Shown here piece by piece: positions 11,550-21,397 of a stretch of DNA of 64,000 nucleotides. Below the pieces are notes generated by a model. The model did no database searches and was not told the origin of the DNA. It worked only from the letters and a program-made list of their open reading frames with translations. This DNA is from Cladopsammia gracilis. Lineage: Eukaryota; Cnidaria; Anthozoa; Scleractinia; Dendrophylliidae. Every line of letters begins with the position of its first letter. Position 1 is the first letter of the stretch. The stretch covers positions 310,001 through 374,000 of the forward strand of contig JAJGOT010000352.1 in assembly GCA_022457155.1 (NCBI GenBank). Direction: 5' to 3'. Position numbers and translations under genes: made by a program.

Positions 11550-12227
11550 TTAAGCTTCGATTTTTTTAAGCTTTTCATTATCTTCGAAAATTACTTTTTT
11601 CTTACGCATTTTGAAAACCTCGAACTTGCCGATTATGTCTCTAGCTTTGGCTTCCAAGTTAGCCACCTCACAGCTCAGTTCAATGGCGCTCTGAAAGTTT
11701 TTTTGTCCCGTTTTCAAACATCCAGGAACCAAAATCCCAAACCATTTAAGTGGGTCTTGTACACAACCATCACTCGAATCATTAAGCGCCAATTTCTCCT
11801 CTTTGGAGAGACTCAGTTCTTCGATTGCTGTAATTTTCAATTCATTATCTTCTCTCGACAATTTGTCTGAATTCTGAGGTTTTCGTCTCCTAAGAACGTT
11901 TTTCTCCTCATCTTTTTCCTGAGCACCAGTCTCCGACATTACCATTACTTTCCCGGGCAAAGTCTTTCGTAGTTCAAGGGTAAAAGAAGAATCTATAGGT
12001 TGTTCATTAGAAGAAACATCTCTAACATGATACAAAGCGCAATCCATTTTGTGACTGTACTGTAGGGCACCTACTGACTTATTTCCCATTGAATAACGTG
12101 CCTTAGACAAGTTTAAATGTCCATCTCTTATAGCGGCATGGAGATTTTCTCTCTTCTCTTGAAGAAGTTCGAGATTATCGAAAAATTCAACAGTGAGTTT
12201 ATCAAGTTCGCTACAAATGTCCTCCAT
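11550..12227 (-). CDS. CCDC115: CCDC115 / Vma22-like V-ATPase assembly factor
   Basis: CCDC115 is the animal counterpart of yeast Vma22, which helps assemble the V0 sector of the vacuolar H+-ATPase at the ER. This intronless frame encodes 225 aa from MEDICSELDKL, against about 180 aa in human. I chose the ATG at 12227 because it begins the family-like N-terminal coiled coil; the open frame extends upstream to 12356 but that part looks like 5' UTR. Diagnostic blocks are ARYSMGNKSVGALQYSHKM (about residues 43-61) and DPLKWFGILVPGCLKTGQK (about 159-177), then a C-terminal coiled coil rich in Lys. An acidic, Ser-rich linker in the middle explains the extra length. No close neighbour appears functionally linked. 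Confidence 0.88.
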   Translation of the reverse strand: MEDICSELDKLTVEFFDNLELLQEKRENLHAAIRDGHLNLSKARYSMGNKSVGALQYSHKMDCALYHVRDVSSNEQPIDSSFTLELRKTLPGKVMVMSETGAQEKDEEKNVLRRRKPQNSDKLSREDNELKITAIEELSLSKEEKLALNDSSDGCVQDPLKWFGILVPGCLKTGQKNFQSAIELSCEVANLEAKARDIIGKFEVFKMRKKKVIFEDNEKLKKIEA

Positions 12228-12707
12228 CTTGGAAACAACATTTGCGAAGGACTGAGACTGAGCGCCATTGTTCCCAGTCCCTTCCCATAATACGTGGCAG
12301 GCGCAAGTAAGGGGAGGGGGAGGGAGGGGAAGGAGGCCATTCGCTGGCGCTGGCATGTATCGGTTGTTAAGATGAATTGCTCTTTAGTCATGTGCCACAA
12401 TTGTTTGTGGCGTGACCGTTGTGCAATTTTCCCTATCACAGCTCTTTCTAGAATGATTAGCGACATATATGAGATAGGTGCAGTGGTTCCGAGTCTCATT
12501 ATGTTCTAGCTATGGCACACTGACGAGGGCATAATAAGCCCGAAACAGCTGTCTGTGTCTGCTTTCTAGTTTTGAGCGCTGATCATGTCGTAGTGCCATT
12601 TCGAGAGAATGCCTTTTCACTTTTTTGATCTGTCCTTGCAGTGGTCTGTTGTTTATCACTGTTTGTATTTGATCCAATCGTTCACGTTATCTGCAGTTTA
12701 GTTGATT

Positions 12708-12779
12708 TACCCGAAAGAAACCGCCTACCCGAAAGAAACGGGCTACCCAAAGGAAACGGGGGCTACCCAAAAGCAACGG
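12708..12779. repeat. Short tandem repeat of about 18 bp, 4 units
   Basis: Units resemble TACCCGAAAGAAACGGGC with drift. It lies upstream of CCDC115. The DNA from 12780 to 13160 shows nothing recognisable. Confidence 0.7.
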
Positions 12780-13162
12780 TTCAATCGATATCGATCAAGT
12801 GAAGTCTCCATATGCAGATGGAAAAGCTTAATTTAAGTGTTTTCACTGTATTCCTTGTACAAGAATGGCGGAGAATACCCAACTATCAATGAGAAAGAGA
12901 GAATTAAAGTGACATTATGCTTACTCCGCGTTTGTGTTTACCATTATCTTTTTTGTCTTCAATTAGTCACGTATTTTAGCCCCGGGATTTCAGCTGAATA
13001 TCATTTTAGCTGCCCGAAAGTAGTGCGGCCCCTTAGCGGCCCCTTTGGCGCTTTGCCGGGATGCAATAACTATAAACTTACCACAAGTACTTCTGGCTTA
13101 GTTAGCGTACTTAGTTGGGATACTCTAGAACACAGACGTTGACGTTTGTTCAAGTCAGTCCT

Positions 13163-13332
13163 CAGGGGCGGATCCAGGATTTTTCTTAGGAGGGGGTGCA
13201 CCTCTAAGGAATGACGTAAGCACGTTTTTTTCTTTCCTTTGCAGAATACCAGTTATATTAGAAAGATGCAGGTCATCTCGGGGGGGGGGGGGGGTGCGCA
13301 CCCCCTGCACCCCCCCCCTAGATCTGCCCCTG
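13163..13332. mobile_element. MITE with CAGGGGCGGATC termini (hAT-like)
   Basis: CAGGGGCGGATCCAGGATTT at the left and GATCTGCCCCTG at the right are inverted. The inside has long G and C runs. GTCCT flanks both sides. The same terminal type occurs at 41244..41516. Confidence 0.6.
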
Positions 13333-13831
13333 GTCCTCTTTTACAACTTTCACAATGGTCTTGTTAACTGTAAATGTCCTGACCAGGTTACATGCTCTAC
13401 TACCTCATTTACTAGGAGACATCGCTTATCGTATCAACAACAGCAGTCAACTGTATTAGCTCACAGCTGTTCCTTAATTCTATCCAAGAACAATCAGTCT
13501 GGAACGGACTTCCTTCACAAGTAGTACTTGAACATCTTTATCCTTAAATAGCTTTAAGCAGTCAGCCATGCCAGTTATAAGATCTATAAACTGAAAGTGC
13601 ACTTACGTAGGCTTTAACTGCAAACCGACCCGCCCAGTATTACAGAAATCTATTTGGGTGTAATGATTCTAAGTTCTAAGTTCATAAAACATTCATATTA
13701 GTTCTCGCGTACGTCACATCACGCACGGCGGTCATGTTGGGGGTTTCCATCTTTTGGGAATAAAACTCTATTTTTATGCAAACGATTTCTATTGTTTCTG
13801 ACCCTCAACATGGCCGCCGTGTAAACCACCG

Positions 13832-13987
13832 TAGGCCTTTATCACGAGGCGGCCATGTTGACTCCCCAGAGAATAAAATGCATTGTTTTTGCCCGCCCAG
13901 CCTCGCAGTGAAAAAGTTGAAAACGAAGTTGGGCGGGCAAAAATCTTTTGCTGTTATACAAAATGGCGGGGCGTGATAAAAGGCCTA
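13832..13987. mobile_element. MITE with TAGGCCTTTTATCACG termini
   Basis: TAGGCCTTTATCACG and CGTGATAAAAGGCCTA are inverted ends. A second inner inverted pair (TTTGCCCGCCCA / TGGGCGGGCAAA) lies within. It is noncoding. Confidence 0.6.
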
Positions 13988-14020
13988 TATACAGATCTTT
14001 TGCATGCGGCTCCCACTCCA

Positions 14021-14480
14021 ACCACAGGTAGCCCAAGCTCAAGTGATGTTCACACGTTGCAACTCGAACGTCGTGGTTACTGTTGCGTAATAGCGAAATT
14101 TTAAGCATTTGTATGGGGAAAATTCAATTCGAATTTGAGCGTAAAATTAGGAACGATATTTGAATCAGGGAAACTGGCTCACCAGAACTTCTTTGTGTGT
14201 TTACTTGTGTCTTGAGCGGTTTCTGGGTCGATTCGAAGCGATTCCAGCGAGTTTTAGTTCCACTGTTTCTTCCTCCCTAATTTAGGGAGTTTAATACTTC
14301 CACTGACGAAGAAGTTCTGGTGAGCCAGTTTTATTCAAATATCGTCCAAATTTTACGCTCAAATTCGAAGTTAATTTTCCCCATACAAATCCTTAAAATT
14401 TCGCTATTAAACAACAGTAATCACGACGTTCGTATTCCAACATGTAAACTGGTCACTTGAGCTTGGGCTATCTGTGCTCC
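14021..14480. mobile_element. 460-bp foldback hairpin upstream of glycosyltransferase copy 1
   Basis: The arms run about 200 bp each: GTAGCCCAAGCTCAAGTGA, ATAGCGAAATTTTAAG and TCACCAGAACTTCTT all recur inverted on the right side. The element ends about 95 bp before the start codon of the following gene, so it may overlap its promoter. Confidence 0.75.
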
Positions 14481-14575
14481 AACTATTGTGAAAATAACCC
14501 CTTTTATATTTCGTCAGTAAACCTTGGGTGTGCATAATTAATGTAAGCTGTGAATGGAAATCAATCTGTCTGAAT

Positions 14576-15874
14576 ATGTTTATCATTCGAAGAAAACTAA
14601 CTTTATTTAAAGCGTTTGTCGGATTAATAGTTTTATACGCAGCATACGTACATCTGGTTGCATTCCGTACAACCGACGTCATATCAACGAGGTCTCACAA
14701 CGTTACCTGGACAGAGAACGGTGAAGAGATATTGAACCGCCGCGGTGGCACTCTTCATCAGGAATTTGAATTTTGGAAATATGGCACGAAACGCGACAAG
14801 AAGTTTTACATCGCCTTTTCATATTCGGAGCAACTTTCAAAGGCCACCAATAACTTGATTGCCCTCGCGGCTTTAGCCAGGCGTGGCGGGCGCCAAGTTG
14901 TTGTGCCCTTGGTAGACAACTCAACCTTCTTGGCTGCTGAACTGAACAATGAAACTCAAACACTGGCATTGTATTACAACTTGACCGCATTTAATAGCAA
15001 GCTTCTTTCACACGGATATAGCACGCTTGTGAGCTGGAAAAGGTTTCAAAATGTCTGTCGAGGGAAGATAGACTTACTGCTGCATTTCAATTATGGCAAT
15101 GAAGCTTTTCGCGGAAGCCAAAAGACAGAGTGCCGGGGTCGTCGTAAACATCAAGATTTCTTTAAAGGCTTCAAAATAACGAGAACTGTTTGCGTGGATG
15201 TCGGGATTCTTCGATCGGTTGAAACATTTCACAACAAAGTCGTCAAAGACAGTCCATGTGTTGGGATAGTAGAGTGGAGGGGAAACGGAACATTGACCAA
15301 ATTTCGAGCCTTATTTTCACTGCCATTAAATATCCATAGTCCGCTTTCCAGAAATGATGTTTCTTTTTTCAGTGAGAAACTTTTGGAAATCGCTAATGAC
15401 TTCATATCAAAGAATTTGGGTTCTGACTACATTTCTGTTCACATTCGCTCGGAATGGATACTCAAGCCTTCCAATGGAAGTATTGATACATTAGTAAGCT
15501 GTATCTACAAACTGGGAGCAGAGATCCGAGACATTCGACTACATGAACATTATCACAATAAAATTTTTGTAGCTGCAGATTTCTTAGCGTATGGATCTTC
15601 AACTTTTGGAGTTTTACCCGCCCGCCATGGGGCCAGCTTGCTCTTAAAGCAACTTGACGAGCAGTTTAACAATCCAGTATTTTTTCAGCCGCATTATTAT
15701 AACCTTTTGGACAGTGGATCCGTGGCCATTGCTGAAATGACTATTCTTGCTTCAGGAAGACAACTGTTCTTAGCTGGGGGAGGAACATTTCAAAGTTGGA
15801 TAAGGCATCAATTTGCTAAAAAACATCAAAGCAAAAGTGCACCAAAAGTGCATAACCTGTGCCAAAAAAGATAA
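14576..15874 (+). CDS. Type II membrane glycosyltransferase, O-fucosyltransferase-like (copy 1)
   Basis: This intronless frame encodes 432 aa. ATG 14576 is the first ATG in frame (the frame opens further upstream without an ATG) and matches the Met used in copy 2. Residues about 8-25 (LTLFKAFVGLIVLYAAYV) form a signal anchor after basic residues, the layout of Golgi glycosyltransferases. Several N-x-S/T sites fit a luminal domain. Residues around 285-293 read YISVHIRSE, with H289-x-R291 resembling the HxR motif of GDP-fucose O-fucosyltransferases; an AIAEMTILASGRQLFLAGGG block follows near the C terminus. Donor, acceptor and exact family are not provable from sequence alone. The paralogue at 18721 is nearly identical over the last 330 residues (roughly 15-20 differences by eye). 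Confidence 0.75.
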   Translation: MFIIRRKLTLFKAFVGLIVLYAAYVHLVAFRTTDVISTRSHNVTWTENGEEILNRRGGTLHQEFEFWKYGTKRDKKFYIAFSYSEQLSKATNNLIALAALARRGGRQVVVPLVDNSTFLAAELNNETQTLALYYNLTAFNSKLLSHGYSTLVSWKRFQNVCRGKIDLLLHFNYGNEAFRGSQKTECRGRRKHQDFFKGFKITRTVCVDVGILRSVETFHNKVVKDSPCVGIVEWRGNGTLTKFRALFSLPLNIHSPLSRNDVSFFSEKLLEIANDFISKNLGSDYISVHIRSEWILKPSNGSIDTLVSCIYKLGAEIRDIRLHEHYHNKIFVAADFLAYGSSTFGVLPARHGASLLLKQLDEQFNNPVFFQPHYYNLLDSGSVAIAEMTILASGRQLFLAGGGTFQSWIRHQFAKKHQSKSAPKVHNLCQKR

Positions 15875-16189
15875 AACGGATTATAGACAGCCCCGACAGA
15901 CAATTACCGCGGTTACATGTTCAACTTTTACCTTATTGGTATCTAGCTAGTCAAATTTACCTGCCTTGGAAAGAGACTGACAGACGCAAACCGTTTATAA
16001 AATCTCGAAATAATTGTATCTGACCTAAAACGTGTACATTAAAAATACTAAATTTTCGGCGGCCTTTCTGCGACCGTAGTCAGAGTAAAATGACTGTGAA
16101 CAATTTGAATAAAATCGCCAAACTCTATGCTAATAAAGATCCGTCGGGTTTCCAAACCATGCACCATCAAGCTTATAATTTCCTTTGTT

Positions 16190-17540
16190 CAAACTTGCTA
16201 AATTATTACATAATGACTGTGAGAAGTATTATGAAAACTATTACCTGTTCGAGGCGTTCAGATAGTGTGGAGCAAATAAAGGATAGGCGGTACGGAGAAG
16301 GAAAAATATCGTGAGTGCTAACGGAGGTTCGTGCCGATATGGAACTTCCTGTACCCTCCTCCCTCGCGGACAATATTTTTCGCCTATATTGGACACAGCT
16401 TGTCGGGCACCTTCTTGAAGTGGACACCAGTTGTGGTCCTATTTAAGAATGAACTTAATTGCTGTCTGCGGTTATAGGTTTCAACTTTCACAAAAAGGTA
16501 AATTCGACTGATAACAATAGCTGCGGCCGCTTAATCCAAATTTACTTACTTTATGCTTCAATTTGTTACTTCGAACTTACCTGGGTAAAAAAAAGAAGAA
16601 AAAGTTTGAACTAAAATGCTGTCAGGAGTGGGATTCGAACCCACGCCTACAAGAGTAGACTGCGACCTGAACGCAGCGCCTTAGACCGCTCGGCCATCCT
16701 GACTAACGCTTTTTCCATCTTTGAACTGAAATACTTGAATCGCGCGGTCTGATTGTGAACCGAAAATTTCTCCTACTCCTGAGCAACTAACTGGTCAACG
16801 ATCACAATCACAATCCTCCGGGATCTTTTATATCAAGTGGACCAAAACGTCATCAAGGAACATGGTGTTTAATGGTGTTCTTGATTCACTCACTTACAGG
16901 AAGAACTCAAAGTTACTCAGTAAAAGGACAATTGTCATAAACGAGTTGTAGCTAATAGTATTTCGACAGCACAGTTTGACTTACGTATGCTAAACAAACA
17001 GAGGAAATTCTAATGATATTACTTTTCACGCCCTTAGAACCTCTTAGAACCTACAGCTCATTTCTTATTCGAAGGCTTTGTTTTAAGAGCAAGTGCATAA
17101 CACCTATACAACAAGCTTACGATTATGGAAGATTATGCTGTTTCAAAATTAACTGAAAACTACCTTTTTACCGAAAAAATATTCCGTAACACTGTTATTC
17201 TCTTAGCGGAATTTCCTTCCTTTGTTTATCTGGGATTGAAATGATGTTGTTTGTTTTAACTCCCTTCCTCCCTCGGGGCCCGGCTAACGAATCACAAGCA
17301 TGAAAACAATTTTTGGATCACAGGTACATACTTGGAAACCGAATGGGTGAGGTCCATTGGGAAGTCCGCCTCTGCTATGATTTACATGCGGAGTAATTTA
17401 GTGACTTTGGTTTAAGTGTAACTATATACTCAGTTGAAAACCGAGCTAACAGTATGAGTGCGATATTTCATTTTTTCGGTGGTATTCTCCTTCCTTGCTT
17501 CTTTAATTTCTTTTGGAATTGAAGCGATTTTGTTCGTTCA
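16190..17540. repeat. Segmental duplication, block A (partner 24465..26430)
   Basis: Matching landmarks include AGATAGTGTGGAGCAAATAA, the tRNA-Leu gene, TCAAGTGGACCAAAACGTCA, CTTTTCACGCCCTTAGAACC and GGTGGTATTCTCCTTCCTTG. Block B differs by a replaced segment at 24613..25175 and extra repeat DNA at about 25375..25765. Confidence 0.8.
16620..16703 (-). tRNA. tRNA-Leu (anticodon CAG)
   Basis: The minus strand folds into a full cloverleaf. The acceptor pair is GTCAGGA (16703..16697) with TCCTGAC (16627..16621), with discriminator A at 16620. The D arm is GGCCGAGCGGTCTAAGGC. The anticodon stem CTGCG/CGCAG carries loop TTCAGGT. There is a long variable arm, as expected for a class II Leu tRNA, and a T arm GTGGGTTCGAATCCCAC. 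A- and B-box promoter elements are internal. There is no intron. Confidence 0.95.
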
Positions 17541-17880
17541 TATACCTTTCATTGAAAATGGCACCCCTTTCACATACCTTTCATTGAAAATGGTACCCCT
17601 TTCATGTAGCCTTTAGGTGCGTCTGTTTGATATATTTTGAAAGGCCCTTTTTATAATACTTAAATGGCAGTTTTCCCTACCTTTTTATGCTTCAACGGCG
17701 TGTTTTCGCTACCCTTTCCTATTCTTCGTGAATTCCCTACCCTTTCATATACCTCAACTCGTAAAATCCCGACCCTTTCAGATACCTCCAGCCTCAAAAC
17801 GGTACCCCTTTCGGGCGGAGCATCCCCGTATAGCCCATTATAGGGAGTACCCCCCCCCCCCCCCCGGGCTTCCTTCTGTC
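17541..17880. repeat. Dispersed repeat rich in CCCTTTC and a C-run
   Basis: Loose repetition of ATACCTTTCATTGAAAATGG, then ACCCTTTCATATACCTCAAC, ends in a long C run near 17850..17867. It resembles the 10109..10280 repeat in opposite orientation. No coding sequence is credible. Confidence 0.5.
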
Positions 17881-17930
17881 AAGGCAGGTGAAGCTGTAGA
17901 AGAAGACCGCCCTGATCTTGATAATAAAAA

Positions 17931-18112
17931 TGTGTTCATAATGAAAGGTCGACCCAAATAAAAAGTTGACTCGAATAAAAGTCGACCCGAATAAAAAGTC
18001 GACCCGAATAAAAATGTGTTCGTAATGAAAGGTCGATCCAAATAAAAAGTTGACCCGAATAAAAGTCGACCCGAATAAAAAGTCGACCCAAATGAAAAGT
18101 TGACCCGAATAA
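17931..18112. repeat. Left minisatellite arm, 17-bp units
   Basis: About 9 units of GTCGACCCGAATAAAAA with a higher-order unit of about 80 bp marked by ATGTGTTCATAATGAAAG, present twice. Confidence 0.9.
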
Positions 18113-18166
18113 AAAAGTCTATACAAAAAATCGGAATGCTAATTTTGGCACCAATGGCACGCCATA
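18113..18166. repeat. Inner inverted repeat, left arm
   Basis: It contains CAAAAAATCGGAATGCTAAT and TTTTGGCACCAATGGCACGC. The inverted partner is 20172..20225, with only a few mismatches. Confidence 0.9.
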
Positions 18167-18720
18167 ATATTCGAGATTCCTTTGTTAGGCCTTTTGTTAT
18201 GCCTATTTGCGTGTTAGGCCTCTTTAATTGCGTGATGTGTCAGTACAAATGATCCACTAGAGTGGTTTTACTTGATCCGTGAAACACTATCTAACAATTA
18301 GTGTGTGATAGTCCAGATTAAACAAATGAAAACAATGGAATTATAGTCTAATAGTGCGTACTGTTCTATTAACTATTTCACTGGTTAAGTAAAACCACTC
18401 TATTATCATGAAAACACCTACTTAATGTACAAATACGCACGCGAAATATATCTGGTGTTTATTTCGTCAGTCAACCGTAGAGTCGAGTAGCCCAGTTCTT
18501 ATACAATGAATTTTTCAAATTAACCCATGTGAAATAAAAAATTGAATACTCGCGAATTACAACTGGTGAAATGTCTTCATTCTGCTTGAAACAGGGTATC
18601 AGGTTACAAGAAAGCTGAAAATCATGTGTCACGTGACAAATACTCATCCGTTCTCGAACATCGTCGGTGAACGGAAACGAACCGCATTCTTCTCCGCCTG
18701 AACTATTATTCGGCAACGAC

Positions 18721-20052
18721 ATGTTTGTCCGCATTGGAAGCAAACTAACTTTATTTACAGCGTTTGTCGCATTAATAGTTTTATACGCAGCATACGTAGT
18801 AGTTAAACATCTAGTTGCATTCCGCACAACCGACGTCATATCAAGAAGGTCTCACGTTACCAGGACAGAGAACAGCGAAGATATATTGAACCGGCGCGGT
18901 GGCACTCATCATCAACAATTTGAATTTTGGAAATATGGCACGAAACGCAACAACAGCTCAAAATACTTGGAAACAAGCAAGAAGTTTTACATCGCCTTTT
19001 CATATTCGGAGCAACTTTCATGTGCCACAAATAACTTGATTGCCCTCGCGGCTTTAGCCACGCATGGCGGGCGCCAAGTTGTTGTGCCCTTGGTAGACAA
19101 CTCAACCTTCTTGGCTGCTGAACTGAACAGTGAAACTAAAACACTGGCATTGTATTACAACTTGACAGCATTTAATAGCAAGCTTCTTTCACACGGATAT
19201 AGCACACTTGTGAGCTGGAAAAGGTTTCAAAATGTCTGCCGAGGGAAGCTAGACTTACTGCTCCATTTAAATTATGGCAATAAAGCTTTTCGTGGAAGCC
19301 AAAAGACGGAGTGCCGGGGTCGTCATAAACATCAAGATTTCTTTAAAGGCTTCAAAATAACGAGAACCGTTTGCGTGGATGTCGGGATTCTTCGATCGGT
19401 TGAAACATTTCATAACAAAGTCGTCAAAGACAGTCCATGTGTTGGGATAGTAGAGTGGAGGGGAAACGGAACATTGACCAAATTTCGAGCCTTATTTTCA
19501 CTTCCATTAAATATCCATCGTCCGCTTTCCAGAAATGATGTTTCTGTTTTCAGTGAGAAACTTTTGGAAACCGCTAATGACTTCATATCAAAGAATTTGG
19601 GTTCTGACTACATTTCTGTTCACATTCGCTCGGAAAAGATACTTAAGCCTTCCAATGGAAGTATTGATACATTAGTAAGCTGTATCTACAAACTGGGAGC
19701 AGAGATCCGAGACATTCGACCACATGAACAATATCACAATAAGATTTTTGTAGCTGTAGATTTTTTAGCGTATGGATCTTCAACTTTTGGAGTTCTACCC
19801 GCCCGCCACGGTGCCAGCTTGCTCTTAAAGCAGCTCGATGAGCAGTTTAACAATCCAGTATTTTTTCAGCCGCATTATTATAACCTTTTGGACAGTGGAT
19901 CCGTCGCCATTGTTGAAATGACTATTCTTGCTTCAGGAAGACAACTGTTCTTAGCTGGGGGAGGATCATTTCAAAGTTGGATAAAGCATCAATTTGCTAA
20001 AAGACATCAAAGCAAAAGTGCACCAAAAGTGCATAACATATGCCAAAAATAA
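18721..20052 (+). CDS. Type II membrane glycosyltransferase, O-fucosyltransferase-like (copy 2, in foldback element)
   Basis: This intronless frame encodes 443 aa from the first in-frame ATG at 18721. A signal anchor follows (LTLFTAFVALIVLYAAYVVV). The HxR motif is at H301-x-R303. It differs from copy 1 by a short insertion near residue 80 (NNSSKYLETS) and extra residues after the anchor; the catalytic part is nearly the same and fully open. Homology to copy 1 begins near 18464 (TTTCGTCAGT), about 255 bp before the ATG, and continues past the stop (ACCGCGGTTACATG). The open frame despite residence in a mobile-looking element suggests recent copying or selection. The activity call is as uncertain as for copy 1. 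Confidence 0.75.
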   Translation: MFVRIGSKLTLFTAFVALIVLYAAYVVVKHLVAFRTTDVISRRSHVTRTENSEDILNRRGGTHHQQFEFWKYGTKRNNSSKYLETSKKFYIAFSYSEQLSCATNNLIALAALATHGGRQVVVPLVDNSTFLAAELNSETKTLALYYNLTAFNSKLLSHGYSTLVSWKRFQNVCRGKLDLLLHLNYGNKAFRGSQKTECRGRHKHQDFFKGFKITRTVCVDVGILRSVETFHNKVVKDSPCVGIVEWRGNGTLTKFRALFSLPLNIHRPLSRNDVSVFSEKLLETANDFISKNLGSDYISVHIRSEKILKPSNGSIDTLVSCIYKLGAEIRDIRPHEQYHNKIFVAVDFLAYGSSTFGVLPARHGASLLLKQLDEQFNNPVFFQPHYYNLLDSGSVAIVEMTILASGRQLFLAGGGSFQSWIKHQFAKRHQSKSAPKVHNICQK

Positions 20053-20171
20053 CGGGATTATATATATCCCCGATAGACAATAACCGCGGTTACATGTTTC
20101 AACTTTTACTTGGGAAAATTCGAAATAACAATAGCCGCGCAAGATTGAATTTGAATTTACCTAGGTAAGGG

Positions 20172-20225
20172 TATGGCGTGTCATTGGTGCCAAAATTAGC
20201 ATTCCGATTTTTTGTACAGACTTTT
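20172..20225. repeat. Inner inverted repeat, right arm
   Basis: It contains GGCGTGTCATTGGTGCC and AAAATTAGCATTCCGATTTT, the reverse complement of 18113..18166 with a few mismatches. Confidence 0.9.
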
Positions 20226-20324
20226 TATTTTTCATAGAAATTTGGGCTGATACACTTTTTATTCGAGTAGAGTTTTTAATCGTCTTCACTCATTTTTCAA
20301 AATTGAATACATATATTTTCATTT

Positions 20325-20661
20325 TGGTCGACTGTCTTTATTTGGGTCGACTTTTATTCGGGTCGAGTTTTATTTGGGAAGACGTTTTATTTGGGTCGAC
20401 CTTTCATTGTGAAGATTTTTTATTCGGGTCCACTTTTTTCTTGGGTCGACTTTTTATTTGGGTCGACTGTTTATTCGGGTCAACCAGTTTTTAGCAAAGT
20501 CGACTTTTTATTCGGGTCGACGAGTTTTTATTTGGGTCGACTTTTTATTCGGGTCGACTTTTTATTCGGGTTAACTTTTTATTTGGGTCGACTTTTTATT
20601 CGGGTCGACTTTTTATTCGGGTCAACTTTTCATTTGGGTCTACTTTTTATTTGGGTAGAGT
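20325..20661. repeat. Right minisatellite arm, 17-bp units
   Basis: About 18 units of TTTTTATTCGGGTCGAC, inverted relative to the left arm and about twice as long. The open frames crossing it (repeats of LFGSTF/FYLGRLF) are artefacts of the repeat. Confidence 0.9.
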
Positions 20662-20748
20662 CTACAGGCTTCTCAACCAGCGGTTGGTCGCTAGGAAACC
20701 GACCACTGAGCCACATATTGGGGACGTTGATGCTTTCCACGTGGGTAA

Positions 20749-20936
20749 TAGGCCATTTGCACGATGACGTCATTTGACTACTACTACTACCAGAATCCTT
20801 CAGTTTTTTGTTTTGTAGTGCAAATTAGGGCTATTGTTTTTAAACCGCACTGGGATTACAAAATTTAAATAAGAATGGAAAAACGAAATGAATTCTGGTA
20901 GTAGTAGTCAAATGACGTCATCGTGCAAATGACCTA
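20749..20936. mobile_element. 188-bp MITE, TAGGCCATTTGCACGATGAC family
   Basis: The ends TAGGCCATTTGCACGATGAC and GTCATCGTGCAAATGACCTA are inverted; arms reach into CTACTACTACCAGAATCCTT. A second full copy sits at 43017..43199. Confidence 0.8.
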
Positions 20937-21397
20937 TTAGGGACTTTAAGCGCCGGGAACGGCAACGGCAACGGCCACGCGAGAGAATCAGGGAAAATCC
21001 AAATGATCCACTGCGCAGGGCTATTGTTTTTAAACCGCACTGGGATTACAAAATTTAAATAAGAATGGAAAAACGAAATGAATTCTGGTAGTAGTAGTCA
21101 AATGACGTCATCGTGCAAATGACCTATTAGGGACTTTAAGCGCCGGGAACGGCAACGGCAACGGCCACGCGAGAGAATCAGGGAAAATCCAAATGATCCA
21201 CTGCGCAGGGCTATTGTTTTTAAACCGCACTGGGATTACAAAATTTAAATAAGAATGGAAAAACGAAATGAATTCTGGTAGTAGTAGTCAAATGACGTCA
21301 TCGTGCAAATGACCTATTAGGGACTTTAAGCGCCGGGAACGGCAACGGCAACGGCCACGCGAGAGAATCATTGAAAATCCAAATGATCCACTGCGCA
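20828..21397. repeat. 190-bp tandem repeat, three units
   Basis: GGGCTATTGTTTTTAAACCG recurs at 20828, 21018 and 21208, exactly 190 bp apart. Each unit joins the right part of the MITE to a GC-rich piece (GGGACTTTAAGCGCCGGGAA, then AACGGCAACGG). Units are almost identical, so amplification is recent or homogenised. Confidence 0.95.

Larger units (their letters stand above)
17931..20661. mobile_element. Foldback-like element carrying a glycosyltransferase gene
   Basis: Outer arms are tandem 17-bp repeats in opposite orientation: GTCGACCCGAATAAAAA on the left (17931..18112) and TTTTTATTCGGGTCGAC on the right (about 20325..20661). Inside them a near-perfect inverted pair of about 54 bp (18113..18166 and 20172..20225) brackets the cargo. 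Both arrays contain the same higher-order variant (AATGAAAGGTCGACC / GGTCGACCTTTCATT). The cargo is the gene at 18721..20052. Foldback elements with tandem-repeat arms are known in insects; assigning this one to that class is inference. I could not find a clear target duplication. Confidence 0.7.

Noticed and set aside
12228..12356. N-terminal extension of the CCDC115 frame
   Set aside because: The extra residues are Pro-rich and unlike the family; the ATG at 12227 begins the conserved coiled coil.
14528..14575. Upstream part of the glycosyltransferase copy 1 frame
   Set aside because: It begins at GTG, not ATG, and the homologous Met in copy 2 matches 14576.
17931..18112. Regular short repeats resembling a CRISPR array
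   Set aside because: Units are contiguous with no unique spacers and the genome is clearly eukaryotic; it is a minisatellite.
20303..20777. Open frames with FGSTF/LGRLF peptide repeats
   Set aside because: They are translations of the right minisatellite arm.
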